From Streptomyces lydicus (GTDB lineage Bacteria > Actinomycetota > Actinomycetes > Streptomycetales > Streptomycetaceae), in NCBI RefSeq assembly GCF_000717345.1, contig NZ_JNZA01000044.1:1-54021 (forward strand): a stretch of 54,021 bases of DNA, written 5' to 3'. Of the stretch, positions 8,204 through 16,618 are shown one piece after another (the stretch's first letter is position 1; the number at the start of each line of letters is the position of its first letter). The position numbers were made by a program, and so were the translations under genes. The notes beneath the pieces were generated by a model. The model was not told where the DNA came from, ran no database searches, and saw nothing but the letters and a program-made list of their open reading frames with translations.

Positions 8204-8457
8204 AGGAGGAGGACGTTCACGACACATCGAAGTACGTAGGCGCTGCCGGCGCTCGACCGCCGCAGCACGCTCGCGTGGCTGGCCAAGGTCACCCGCAAGG
8301 CCGAGTTCTACAGCCTCGGCACCGCCGCCCACCCCGCGCACCCGGTCCCCACCAAGGGCGGCCCGGCCGCGCACCTGGGCACCGGCGCCTACGCGCTGGA
8401 CCAGTCCTTCCACCACCTGTGGCTGCTGGTCGCAGCTGTGTTCATCGCCGCTGTGTG
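8204..8457 (+). pseudogene. remnant of a small AICE gene, start and frame lost
   Basis: A strong AGGAGGAGG site (8204-8212) is not followed by any start codon. Downstream, the frame ending in TGA at 8455-8457 encodes LPALDRRSTLAWLAKVTRKA and FHHLWLLVAAVFIAAV, a plausible small protein with a hydrophobic C-terminus. That frame is closed by TAG around 8238, while the frame just before it (DTSKYV) looks like the missing N-terminus. The start and at least one base around 8236-8242 appear lost. Position just ahead of the spd genes suggests a transfer-accessory gene. Confidence 0.45.
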
Positions 8458-8464
8458 AGCGGCA

Positions 8465-8506
8465 GCCCCGACGGTCGCAGGCCGGGTTCGACTCCCGGCC
8501 GGGGCA
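8465..8506 (+). other. tRNA-like T-arm plus acceptor hairpin
   Basis: CCGGG-TTCGACT-CCCGG (8482-8498) forms a perfect T-stem with a canonical 7-nt T-loop, followed by CCGGGGC and a discriminator A. GCCCCGA at 8465-8471 can pair with that acceptor strand (6 of 7). There is no D-arm or anticodon arm in between, so this is not a working tRNA. It could be a tRNA relic or a coincidental hairpin. Confidence 0.4.
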
Positions 8507-8629
8507 CTCCGGCCCCGCCGGGCACCGCCGCTCTCAGCGGCCGGCATTTCCCTTTGAACGGCGCGCGGCCCCGGGGCGCAATCCCGGGGCCGCTGACGGG
8601 CCGTTCCACCTGAGAGGACACAACGACCC

Positions 8630-8884
8630 ATGGATGACATTACTGTCGCCCAGGCCCTGACGGCGTTCGCTCCGTGGCTGGAGCCGACCGACGCCGAACT
8701 CGACGCCATCGACGCTGAGATGCCGCTCATCACCGCGGAGGGCGACCTGCTGGACGCCCAGATCGCCACGCTCGACCGGACGCCTTCGGAGCTGGATGAG
8801 CGGCGCATCCGCCGGGCGCGCCGCCGGGTGCTCGCCGCCCGCCGGGAGCTGGCCAACCAGGCCGGGACGGGGGACGTGGCGTGA
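8630..8884 (+). CDS. DUF6284-like small AICE protein
   Basis: An 84-aa charged helical protein with VAQALTAF, EPTDAELDAID, LDRTPSELDERRIRRARRR and AARRELANQ, the layout of the small Streptomyces proteins grouped as DUF6284, found ahead of spd genes. Function is unknown. The ATG at 8630 follows GAGAGGACA. Its TGA overlaps the GTG of the next gene (8881-8884), implying coupled translation in the transfer operon. Confidence 0.75.
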   Translation: MDDITVAQALTAFAPWLEPTDAELDAIDAEMPLITAEGDLLDAQIATLDRTPSELDERRIRRARRRVLAARRELANQAGTGDVA

Positions 8885-9741
8885 GTACCAAGACCGTGCC
8901 CGCAGTGGCAATGACTGCGGTGTCCATGGTGCTCACCCTCGCCGTGGTCGTGATGTGGCTCGGTGAGGCAGTGCCCTGGCCTGTCGCCCTGGTCGTCGGT
9001 CTCGGCATCGACGGGGGATGGCTGGCCACCCTCGCCTACGAACGCCGTCTCGCCGCGCAGGGCGATCACAGTCCCGCGGTGACCGGCGTCGGCTGGTCCT
9101 TCGGCCTGCTCGCAACCGGCGTCCTGGTGGCCCACGCGCTCACCTCCCAGGAGTCCGCCGGCGCATGGCTGGCCGTGGCATGGCTGCCCATCGCAGCCAA
9201 GGCCCTGTGGCTGGTCCACAGCCTGTGGGAGCGGACCGCGCTCACCCCAGCGGCGCTCGGGGCGATCCGCGGGATCCAGCAAGAGGCTCGCGACGAAGCG
9301 GCCGTGGCCCGCGCCCGACTCCGTTCGGAGGCCGTCACCGAGGAGACCCGGCTGATGGCCGTGACGGGTGCCGGGGCCCGCGTCGCACGCGTCCAGGCAA
9401 AGACCGCTCAGACCCTCTCGCGGGCGTGGTCGACGCTGGAGGAGACGCGGGAGGGCGAGGACACCGGACGCGCGCTGACCAGCGTGACGACCCGCGTCAC
9501 ACCCGGCGTCACACCCCGCTGGGAGCTTCCGGTGTGGGGCCCCATGGAGCCGGTTACGGCGCTCCCGCTGGACGCGGGACCGACGCTCACCGACGAGGAG
9601 TTGGACGCGCTGGTCGACCAGATCCGGCACAGCGAGACGCCCGAACTGTCCTACCGCGAGATGGCCACCCGTTTCCGCGCAGCTGGCCACTCCGCCTCCG
9701 AGGTCCGCCTCCGGGCCGCGTGGAAACGCGTCGCCGCCTGA
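8881..9741 (+). CDS. SpdB-like plasmid-spread membrane protein
   Basis: A 286-aa protein with four hydrophobic stretches in the first ~115 residues (TAVSMVLTLAVVVMWL, PWPVALVVGLGIDGGWLATL, SFGLLATGVLVAHAL, AWLAVAWLPIAAKALWLV) and a long cytoplasmic tail rich in Ala, Arg and Thr. Its last ~50 residues (LSYREMATRFRAAGHSASEVRLRAAWKR) resemble a small helix-turn-helix. Spd proteins help spread conjugated DNA between compartments of the recipient mycelium. It overlaps its neighbours on both sides by one to four bases (GTGA upstream, TGATG downstream), so it is part of a tightly coupled operon. Confidence 0.75.
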   Translation: MSTKTVPAVAMTAVSMVLTLAVVVMWLGEAVPWPVALVVGLGIDGGWLATLAYERRLAAQGDHSPAVTGVGWSFGLLATGVLVAHALTSQESAGAWLAVAWLPIAAKALWLVHSLWERTALTPAALGAIRGIQQEARDEAAVARARLRSEAVTEETRLMAVTGAGARVARVQAKTAQTLSRAWSTLEETREGEDTGRALTSVTTRVTPGVTPRWELPVWGPMEPVTALPLDAGPTLTDEELDALVDQIRHSETPELSYREMATRFRAAGHSASEVRLRAAWKRVAA

Positions 9742-10097
9742 TGGCGGCGCTGCCGGTGTTCCGGTGGCGCTTGGCCCCGGACGGCTACGCCACCCGCCGA
9801 CAACTCCGGGCGCGTGGCTTGCGGCCCGGTGGGCAGTGCGTGGCCGCTCAGCTCGAACGGCCGCGTCGCCGCCGGGGGCCGCTGGTCGCCTACCTCTACC
9901 GCGTCGACCTGGCCAAGCCGGTACGGCCGATGACGCCGGGCCGTTGGGCGGCGCTGGCCGCCGCGAACCGGGCCCGCCGCGTCTGTCCCGCCTGTCTGCA
10001 CGACGCCGGATACGTCATCCCCACGTCGCTCGGCACCTGCGTGCCCTGCGCCTACCCCGACCCTGACGGGTCCGAAGGGAGCAGCCCGCATGGGTAA
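9741..10097 (+). CDS. RRQRL-type zinc-binding AICE protein
   Basis: A 118-aa basic protein. The N-terminus has ATRRQLRARGLRPGGQ, a variant of the RRQ(R)L motif, then PRRRRGPLVAYLYRVD. The C-terminus has CPAC (~residue 94) and CVPC spaced by ~17 residues, a likely zinc ribbon. Such proteins are common in actinomycete transfer operons; nucleic-acid binding is plausible but not shown. The ATG at 9741 shares its A with the spdB stop codon. The end overlaps the next start (10090-10097). Confidence 0.75.
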   Translation: MAALPVFRWRLAPDGYATRRQLRARGLRPGGQCVAAQLERPRRRRGPLVAYLYRVDLAKPVRPMTPGRWAALAAANRARRVCPACLHDAGYVIPTSLGTCVPCAYPDPDGSEGSSPHG

Positions 10098-10407
10098 CTC
10101 CGACCTGCGCCGCCTGGACCGAGAGATCCAGGCGACCACGAAGAAGCTGGAAGCGGTCCGCCGGGGCGAGTCGTGGCCGATGAACGGCCGTGAGCGCCGG
10201 GCTATGGCCCGCGCCCTGGCCGGCGGCTCCTACCGGGCCGCCCGGGGTCGCAGCACGGGTCGTGCCGAGGAACAGGTCGACTCCACCGGCAGCGCTGCCG
10301 AGATGCGGCTGAGCGCGGAGCTGACCGCCCTGCACGGCGAGCGTCAGCGGCTCATCACCGAGGCCGCCCGCGACAAGGCCAAGAAGAAGTCGTCCGGCTG
10401 GTTCTGA
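10090..10407 (+). CDS. small charged AICE protein, unknown function
   Basis: A 105-aa hydrophilic protein predicted to be largely helical: DLRRLDREIQATTKKLEAV at the start, GRERRAMARALAGGSYRAARG in the middle and ELTALHGERQRLITEAARDK near a Lys-rich end. No membrane segment, cysteine or known motif is seen. Its ATG lies inside the end of the zinc-ribbon gene. The context is the spd/tra operon, so a role in transfer or its control is likely. I do not recognise a named family. Confidence 0.6.
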   Translation: MGNSDLRRLDREIQATTKKLEAVRRGESWPMNGRERRAMARALAGGSYRAARGRSTGRAEEQVDSTGSAAEMRLSAELTALHGERQRLITEAARDKAKKKSSGWF

Positions 10408-10513
10408 CCAGCCCATCCCTTGCGCCGGGGTGGCCGCCTCTTTCCACGGACACGGCCACCCCGGCTCTCCCGCTCACTCCGCCCCCGAAGGGGCAGTCAG
10501 GAGAGCTTCCAGC

Positions 10514-12630
10514 ATGTCTGAGAACGTCGTCCACCTCCACAAGCCCACCGACCCCCCGGCCCCCGACACCGCCCCCACCGTGCTCACCGTCGTCCCCGAC
10601 GCGCCGCCGGCACCGCCGGTGCCGCTGTGGGTGCGCTCTGGACGGGCGGTGAAGACGGCCGCCACGCACGAGTCCACCAGGGCGACGATGCGGGCGGCGG
10701 CCCGGCACAGCCTCTACACCCTCAACGGCGGGCGGATCGTGGCCCGCCGGGCTTGGGATGGCCGTACCGGGTCCCGGTACGAGCGGATGATCCGGGCGGC
10801 GGAAGCCGCGGGGAACCTGGAGGCGGCAGAGGAGTGGGAGGAGCGGTTGCAGCGCTTCCGCGCCGCCCGCCACCACCGCCGCATGGATCTCCTCCACTCG
10901 CCCGTGGAGGCCGCTAAGGGCGCGGCCGTCGGCGCTGGCATGAGCATCGGCGTCCTGGTCGCCCTCGGCGTCGTCATGGCCCTCAACTCCGGCCACGTCG
11001 GCGACGTCATCACCCCGCTCACGGCCACCATCGACTTCATTGCCCTGCTGATCCGGATCGTGCAGGTCGTCTGGGGCCCCGCGCTGGCGATCGGCCCGTT
11101 CCTCGCTCTGCTCGCCCTGTGGTCGGTCGGCCGCAAGCAGCAGGCCGCACCGACTGGGCACTGCCCGCGAACGTGCGGTCGGGTGATGGTGAGCCGATCA
11201 CCCCGTCCATCGTGGTCAAGGCGCTGCGCGACCTCGGAGTCCCTGCGCTGCGCAACGCCATCAAGGAGATGGGCGACGCCGGCGCGTCCATGCTCGGGCC
11301 GATCCGGATCGCGGGATGCGGTGTCGAGGTGGACGTGACTCTGCCTTCCGGGGTGTCCACGGTCGAGGTGCAGAACCGGCGGCGGAAGCTTGCCGAGAAC
11401 CTGACCCGGCACGAGCACGAGGTGTTCATCACCCTCCCGCAGGCCGCGCGCACAGTCCGGCTGTGGATCGCCGATTCCGGGGCGTTGGACGAACCGATCG
11501 GCCCGTCTCCGCTGGTCATCGACGAGTCGCTGACCGCCGACTACGCCAAGGGCCGTGCCCCGTGGGGGCAGGACCTGCGCGGGGATGCTGCGCTGCTGAG
11601 CCTGTATCAGCGCATGCTCCTGGTCACCGGGTTGTCCAACCAGGGCAAGACGGCCGCCCTGCGGGCGTTGGCTCTGTGGCTGGCCTTCGACCGCAGCGCG
11701 GAGTTCCGCATCGCTGACCTCAAGGGGGTGGGCGACTGGGACATGTTCGATGGGCTTGCCACCGTCCTGATCCAGGGGCCGACCGATGAGCACGTGATCG
11801 AGGCGACCGAGATGGTCGAGGACGGTGTGGAGGAGATGAACCGCCGCCTCCAGGCACCGCCCGGCACGACGTTCCCGCCGCTGATCCTGCTGGTCGACGA
11901 GGCGCAGGTGGCGTTCATGTGCCCCGCGCGGGACGAACAGAAGCGGTTCTACGGCGGCAGCAAGGCCACGTCCCGTTACTTCACCGCCTGCCGGAAGATC
12001 CACAACCAGGGTCGTGCGGTCAACGTGCTGCTGTGGCAGGGCACGCAGGACCCCACCGACCAGAACCTGCCCAAGCTGGTCCGCGAGGGCGCCCACACCC
12101 GCGCCTCCCTCGCCCTGGGCACCGAGTCTCAGGCCCGCATGGCGCTGGGAGACAAGGCCGTCGACGGCGGCGCCGCGCCGCATCTGCTGCGTCAGGGCCT
12201 GGACCAGGGAACCCTGGTCGTCGCTTCCTCCGGCATCGACATCCCCGCCGGCCAGGCATCCATCACGGTGCGCACGCACTACATCAGCACCGACGACGCC
12301 AAGGAGATCGCCAACCGGGCCAAGGCCCTGCGCGACGGCGTCACCACACTGCACGCCATCGAGCGGGGCGAGGAGCGTGACCCGCTCGCCGACATCGCTT
12401 CCGTCCTCGGCGCCGCGTCCCGCGTGCTGACCGCCGATGTCCTCAAGCGGCTGTCCGCGCTCAGCGAGGACGCCTACGGCACGTGGACGCCGGGCGACCT
12501 CAAGCGCGTGCTGGAGGACGCCGGCGCGGAGCCGTACAAGTCCGACGGCCGCATGGTCGTCGGCCGCGACCGCGTCTCCCGCGCCCTCGCCAACCGCGAC
12601 GAAGACGGTTCCGCTTCCGCTCGCGGATAA
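10514..12630 (+). pseudogene. FtsK/SpoIIIE-type DNA translocase (TraSA-like), frameshifted
   Basis: The N-terminal part (10514 to ~11145, ~210 aa) has a basic region and two or three membrane segments (SIGVLVALGVVMAL, IDFIALLIRIVQVVWGPALAIGPFLALLALWSV). The C-terminal part, in another frame (~11140-12630, ~495 aa), starts TDWALPANVRSGDGEPITPS and carries Walker A GLSNQGKT, Walker B LILLVDEAQ and a C-terminal helix-turn-helix that would bind DNA. The two halves join near 11140-11150, where the frame slips by net +1 (or -2) in CACCGACTGGGC. Together they give ~705 aa, the full TraSA length. TraSA-type pumps move double-stranded DNA between mycelia. If the shift is real, the N-half ends at 11338 with an out-of-frame tail, and the ATPase half could only be made from an internal start (GTG 11119). 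Confidence 0.85.
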
Positions 12631-12652
12631 CAGGGAGCGCACCGCCCACGGG

Positions 12653-12741
12653 TCAGGGAAGCAGGGAGAACTCCCTGAACACCTCCCTGACCCGCCTCCC
12701 TGGCCCTGACCTGCACAAATGATCGTTCAGGGAGTCAGGGA
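12653..12741. repeat. cluster of TCAGGGA repeats 3' of tra; clt candidate
   Basis: Five exact TCAGGGA heptamers on either strand at 12653, 12672, 12684, 12727 and 12735, with near-copies at 12661 and 12697. Two of them form an imperfect palindrome (GGGTCAGGGA at 12650-12659, TCCCTGACCC at 12684-12693). FtsK-type Tra proteins of Streptomyces plasmids bind short repeats at the cis-acting locus of transfer, usually close to tra. The position fits; the function is inferred. Confidence 0.5.
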
Positions 12742-12833
12742 AGCACGCAGGTCAGACCCCCGAAACAACCCTCCCCACGGCGCCCCGAAGGGGTGTCTCT
12801 GCCTCCCTGGCCACGTGCCGGAAGGGATTCCGT

Positions 12834-13298
12834 ATGTACCCCGACCACACCCCGCACGTGCCCGTACAGCGGGCCGTGGAAGTCCACCAACCCACCCCGT
12901 ACCCGCCCGCCGTCACCGCCATGGCGCCGGTCGTGCGGGTGCAGCCGGACACCGTTCCCGCGGTGGCGAGCATCGTCCTCCCGGACGGTCGCGTCGTCAC
13001 CGGCTACGCCATCGACGCTGCCCGCCCGGAACCGGTCGCCGCCAAGCCGGCCGTGTCCCGCGCGGCCGTGAACGTCGCCCTCGGGGGCATCGGCTTCCTC
13101 GCGGTGTGCGGCGGGCTGATCCTGCTCACCTCGTTCATCGCCGCGCTCACCGCGTTCATCACCCAGCTCATCATCCTGGCCGCTGTGATCTTCGGTGGCT
13201 GGATCGCCGTGCAGCTCTTCAGCGCGAACGGCCACCAGGGCGGCACGACCGTGAACATCCGCAAGGCCGTGATCAAGCGCAACCACTTCCACGGCTAG
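12834..13298 (+). CDS. SpdD-like / DUF6251-like AICE membrane protein
   Basis: A 154-aa protein with a Pro/Val-rich N-terminal region (~85 residues), two adjacent membrane segments at ~87-135 (VNVALGGIGFLAVCGGLILLTS and FITQLIILAAVIFGGWIAV) and a conserved tail TTVNIRKAVIKRNHFHG. It resembles the transfer-associated SpdD proteins and family DUF6251. The ATG at 12834 follows GGAAGGG. It is the last gene of the transfer operon, before a strong terminator at 13305-13350. Confidence 0.72.
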   Translation: MYPDHTPHVPVQRAVEVHQPTPYPPAVTAMAPVVRVQPDTVPAVASIVLPDGRVVTGYAIDAARPEPVAAKPAVSRAAVNVALGGIGFLAVCGGLILLTSFIAALTAFITQLIILAAVIFGGWIAVQLFSANGHQGGTTVNIRKAVIKRNHFHG

Positions 13299-13304
13299 CT
13301 ACGC

Positions 13305-13350
13305 CAAGAGCGGCCCCTGTCTCACGCCAATGAATCCGGGGCCGCTCTTG
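13305..13350 (+). terminator. terminator of the spd/tra operon
   Basis: Perfect 13-bp arms CAAGAGCGGCCCC (13305-13317) and GGGGCCGCTCTTG (13338-13350) with a 20-nt loop, directly after the SpdD-like gene and ahead of the replication operon. Confidence 0.8.
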
Positions 13351-13388
13351 CCAACCAGCCCGCTACAGACCTGTTGGAGGTCTCCAGC

Positions 13389-14114
13389 ATGACCCATCTC
13401 ACCGACATCCGGCGAGACGACCACCGGCCCTTACTGCTCGATCTCTTCTGCTGCGCCGGCGGCGCGGCCACCGGCTACCACCGGGCCGGCTTCGACGTCA
13501 TCGGCGTCGACATCGTCGACCGCCCCAACTATCCGCACTCGTTCGTCCGGGCCGACGCGCTCGAATACCTCGCCGGCCTGATCGTGTCGGGGGAGATCGC
13601 CCGGTTCGCAGCAGTGCACACCTCCCCGCCGTGCCAGGCCGGATGCGCCCTCACCGTCGGCACCAACAAGTCGCGCGGCTGGGGACGCGAACACGTCCAG
13701 CTCATCCCCGAACTCCGCGCCCTCCTCGACGCCACCGGCCTGCCCTACGTCATCGAGCAGCCCACCGGCAAAGCCCCCGTCCGCCGCGACGTGTGGCTGT
13801 GCGGGGAGATGTTCCACCTCGGTGTTCTGCGGCACCGCAACTTCGAGCTGGGCGGCTGGACGATGCCGCAGCCGGCGCACCCCAAGCACCGGGGGTACGT
13901 GCGCGGCTATCGGCACGGCGTCTACCGCGACGGGCCCTACGTCGCCCCGTACGGGGCCGGCGGGGGCAAGGCCACCGTGCCGGAGATGCAGCAGGCGATG
14001 GGCATCACGTGGACCGACGTGCGCGAGGAGCTGACCGAGGCCATCCCACCCGCCTTCACGGAGTGCATCGGCCGCGCTCTCCTCCCCTCCCGCATGCTGG
14101 AGGTGGCGGCATGA
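13389..14114 (+). CDS. DNA cytosine-C5 methyltransferase (orphan, AICE)
   Basis: A 241-aa protein with the motifs of C5-cytosine methyltransferases: motif I LDLFCCAGGAATGYHRAGF (~residues 17-36), motif IV SPPCQ with the catalytic Cys (~residue 81) and motif VI VIEQPTGK. The protein is short and has no long target-recognition domain, as in phage-type enzymes. It would methylate cytosine with S-adenosylmethionine. The ATG at 13389 has GTTGGAGGT seven bases upstream. It overlaps the Prim-Pol start (ATGA at 14111-14114). No restriction partner lies nearby, so protection of the element from host restriction or a replication role is more likely than a restriction-modification pair. Confidence 0.85.
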   Translation: MTHLTDIRRDDHRPLLLDLFCCAGGAATGYHRAGFDVIGVDIVDRPNYPHSFVRADALEYLAGLIVSGEIARFAAVHTSPPCQAGCALTVGTNKSRGWGREHVQLIPELRALLDATGLPYVIEQPTGKAPVRRDVWLCGEMFHLGVLRHRNFELGGWTMPQPAHPKHRGYVRGYRHGVYRDGPYVAPYGAGGGKATVPEMQQAMGITWTDVREELTEAIPPAFTECIGRALLPSRMLEVAA

Positions 14115-14950
14115 GCGAGCACCTGCGCACAGCTCTTCGCCTCGCAAACTACGGCCTGCCCGTGCTGCCGCTGCGCAAGGGCAAGGTCCCTTTCGGGAAC
14201 TGCCCGGCATGCGTCAAGAACGCCTGCGGCGGCCGGCCGAACATGAAAACTGCGGGCCCGTGCCGCTGCCCCGGGGCCTGCCACGCCTGGGCCGCTGCCA
14301 CCATCGAGGCGGCCGTCATCACCTCGCCCCCGTGGGTGGCGGCGTGGCGGCAGGCCGTGTGCGTCGGTTACCACCCCGGCGGCGCCGGGCTGACCGTCGT
14401 CGACCTCGACAACGCCGACGCCATCGCATGGGCTCAAGCCGCCTTGCCCGCCACGCGGATCGTGCCGACAACGCGCGGTGAGCACTGGATCTACCGGGGC
14501 ACGATGCGCTCCGTGAACGGCGTCCGTGACGGCGTCGACATCAAGTCGACCATGTCCTACGCCCGGTGGCTCGGTCCCGGCACCAGCTCGATGACCGCCC
14601 TGCCAGATGGCGTCCGCGCGCTCGCCGTGAAGAAGCCGTCCACAACCCGCCCGGCACCGCATGCGGTCGCCGTGCCCGCACGGGCCGGGAACGGGGAGTG
14701 CCGGCACCGCACGCCCGCCTACCTGGACCGGGGCATCGCCATGGCCGAGCAGCGCATCACCGAGGCGAGCAGCGGCGTGCACGCGACCGTCTACCGCACG
14801 TTCCTCGCCGTGCTGTCCACGCACGGCCGGTGCGGCTGCCTCACCGACACCCACGTCGCGCGGCTGTTCACCGCCGCGCAGGCCAAGGGTGAGAGCGTCC
14901 GGCACTGCACGGACGCGTGGACCAACGCCCGCACTGCACTGGGGATGTGA
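14111..14950 (+). CDS. bifunctional DNA primase/polymerase (Prim-Pol), RepPP-type
   Basis: A 279-aa archaeo-eukaryotic-type primase. Features: LRLANYGLPVLPLRKGKVPF at the start; a cysteine-rich insertion (CPAC, then CRCPGACHAW at ~35-63); the DxD metal motif in TVVDLDNADA (~residues 96-105); GEHWIYRG with the catalytic His; and DGVDIKSTMSYARWLGPGTS. Prim-Pol proteins make primers and extend them; in AICEs of the RepPP class they start replication of the excised circle. It is translationally coupled to the methyltransferase and followed by the helicase gene 3 bp later. A truncated C-terminus without its own helicase agrees with a split Prim-Pol/helicase system. Confidence 0.88.
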   Translation: MSEHLRTALRLANYGLPVLPLRKGKVPFGNCPACVKNACGGRPNMKTAGPCRCPGACHAWAAATIEAAVITSPPWVAAWRQAVCVGYHPGGAGLTVVDLDNADAIAWAQAALPATRIVPTTRGEHWIYRGTMRSVNGVRDGVDIKSTMSYARWLGPGTSSMTALPDGVRALAVKKPSTTRPAPHAVAVPARAGNGECRHRTPAYLDRGIAMAEQRITEASSGVHATVYRTFLAVLSTHGRCGCLTDTHVARLFTAAQAKGESVRHCTDAWTNARTALGM

Positions 14951-14953
14951 GCC

Positions 14954-16429
14954 ATGTCCGAGGACGAGAAGACCCCGGCCCGCGAGGTCATCACCGACTA
15001 CGCGCAGGCGCACTTCCGGTACTTCCGCACCATCGACGGCACCGTGTACGCGCAGAAGAACGGCCACCCTGTGGCCCGGCCCATCCGCTCCCAGGGCACG
15101 ACCGGAAGCCACCGGCAGGAACTCATGGTCGGCCTGTACAGGGACGGGGTCGGCGTGTTCAACGGCACGGCACTCAAGGAGGCGTTGGACTTGATCGAAG
15201 CACTCGCACTGACCGAGGACGTACAGCCCACCCACATCCGCGTGGCGCCCGGATTCGACGGTGCGACCTGGCTCGACCTGGGCCGCGACGACGGCAAGTC
15301 CGTCCGCATCCACCCCACCGGCTGGGACATCCGCACCCCCGACCCGCAGGAAGTCTGCTGGCGGCGCACCCAGCTCACCGGCGAACTCCCCCTGCCCGCC
15401 CAGGACACCAACGGCAAGGGCATCGATCTCCTGCTCCGCCTGTGCAACTTCGCCAGCGCCGAGACCGAGTGCCTGGCCATCGCCTGGCTGATCGGCTGCC
15501 TGGAGCCGTCCGTGCCCGTGCCCGCCCCGTTCCTCACCGGCCCCCAGGGGGCGGGAAAGTCCACCGGCGGCCGGATGCTGGTGCGGATCATCGAGGGGAT
15601 GAGCGGTGACCTGCGCCGGGCGCCGAAGGACGAGGAGAACATGATCACGGCCGTCGCCGCCGGGTGGGTCACCGCTTTGGACAACCTCTCTCACCTGCCC
15701 CCGGACCTGTCCGACCTCATGTGCTGCATCGTGACCGGCGCCGAGAGCATCAAGCGCGCGCTTTTCACCGACGGGGACGTCGTCCGCTCCCGCTACCGGC
15801 GCCCGATGCTCCTGACCGGTATCGACGTCGGTGTCATCCGGCCGGACCTCGCCGAACGCCTCCTGCCGCTCCGTCTGGTGCGGCCCCGGGTGCGGCGAAC
15901 CGAGGCAGAGCTGTGGACGGAGTACGCGGAGATTCTGCCGGCCGTGCTCGGTTCCCTGCTGGACCTGACGGTCAAGGTGCGTGCCGCGCAGGCGGAGACC
16001 CCCACGGACCTGCGGATGGCCGACTTCGCCCATTTGTGCGCGCAGCTCGATGCGGCTACCGGCTTCGGCTCGCTGGCCGCGTACCGGGCCAGCCTCGATG
16101 ACCTCAACGACGACGTCATCGAAGGTGACCTGCTGGCGCAGACGGTTTTGAACCACGCGGCCGGCCTCGACGCGGGTACGGAAGTCCGTATGACGTCCTC
16201 GGAGTGGCTGCACTGCCTCACAAGCCTCTACAGCGGCGAGGAGTGCCGTCCCCTGCCCAAGGGCTGGCCCACCACCGGCAAGGTCCTCTCCGACCGCCTC
16301 AAGCGCCTCCAGCCGACCCTCGCCGCACGCGGCGTCCTCATCGACTGGGGCCGCACCAGCGCCGCCCGCTACATCGAGATGACCCGCCCCGCGACACTGC
16401 CCCCACACCAGCAGGAAGCCGCGTTCTGA
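14954..16429 (+). CDS. P-loop ATPase / replicative helicase of the AICE
   Basis: A 491-aa soluble ATPase with Walker A GPQGAGKST at 196-204 and a Walker B-like WVTALDNLSHLP at ~238-249, followed by sensor-like ALFTDGDVVRSRYRRPMLLTGI and an Arg-rich LAERLLPLRLVRPRVRR. The C-terminal ~80 residues look like a DNA-binding winged helix (LSDRLKRLQPTLAARGVLIDWGRTSAARYI). It is the partner of the Prim-Pol protein, with start 3 bp after that stop. The expected role is to unwind the excised element at its origin, which may be the GTCAC repeat array downstream. Confidence 0.8.
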   Translation: MSEDEKTPAREVITDYAQAHFRYFRTIDGTVYAQKNGHPVARPIRSQGTTGSHRQELMVGLYRDGVGVFNGTALKEALDLIEALALTEDVQPTHIRVAPGFDGATWLDLGRDDGKSVRIHPTGWDIRTPDPQEVCWRRTQLTGELPLPAQDTNGKGIDLLLRLCNFASAETECLAIAWLIGCLEPSVPVPAPFLTGPQGAGKSTGGRMLVRIIEGMSGDLRRAPKDEENMITAVAAGWVTALDNLSHLPPDLSDLMCCIVTGAESIKRALFTDGDVVRSRYRRPMLLTGIDVGVIRPDLAERLLPLRLVRPRVRRTEAELWTEYAEILPAVLGSLLDLTVKVRAAQAETPTDLRMADFAHLCAQLDAATGFGSLAAYRASLDDLNDDVIEGDLLAQTVLNHAAGLDAGTEVRMTSSEWLHCLTSLYSGEECRPLPKGWPTTGKVLSDRLKRLQPTLAARGVLIDWGRTSAARYIEMTRPATLPPHQQEAAF

Positions 16430-16458
16430 CCCGCGCCGTCACGGCGGCGCACTGAACA

Positions 16459-16499
16459 AGCAAGAGGAGCACCCCCGCGACAGGCGTGCTCCTCTTGCT
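16459..16499 (+). terminator. terminator of the replication operon
   Basis: Perfect 14-bp arms around CAAGAGGAGCAC (16459-16472) and GTGCTCCTCTTG (16486-16499) with a 13-nt loop, 29 bp after the helicase stop. Confidence 0.8.
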
Positions 16500-16618
16500 G
16501 TTCCGGCGGCTTGCCGCCGCTGCGCAAGGCGCGCCGCGAAGCGGCTCCTTCTTCACGTCCTGAGCCGCGCCGCACCACCACAGACACCACCCTCTTTTTC
16601 CTAAGAGAAGAGATCCTG

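Noticed and set aside
8432..8506. Full-length class II tRNA ending at the TTCGACT T-arm
   Set aside because: The acceptor strand CCGGGGC has no partner at tRNA distance; the upstream stem GCCGC/GCGGC has no U33 in its loop and overlaps coding sequence.
13937..16408. 823-codon minus-strand open frame across the replication genes
   Set aside because: Antisense to three well-supported genes with conserved motifs; its translation is Gly/Ala/Arg/Val low complexity, a GC-rich shadow.
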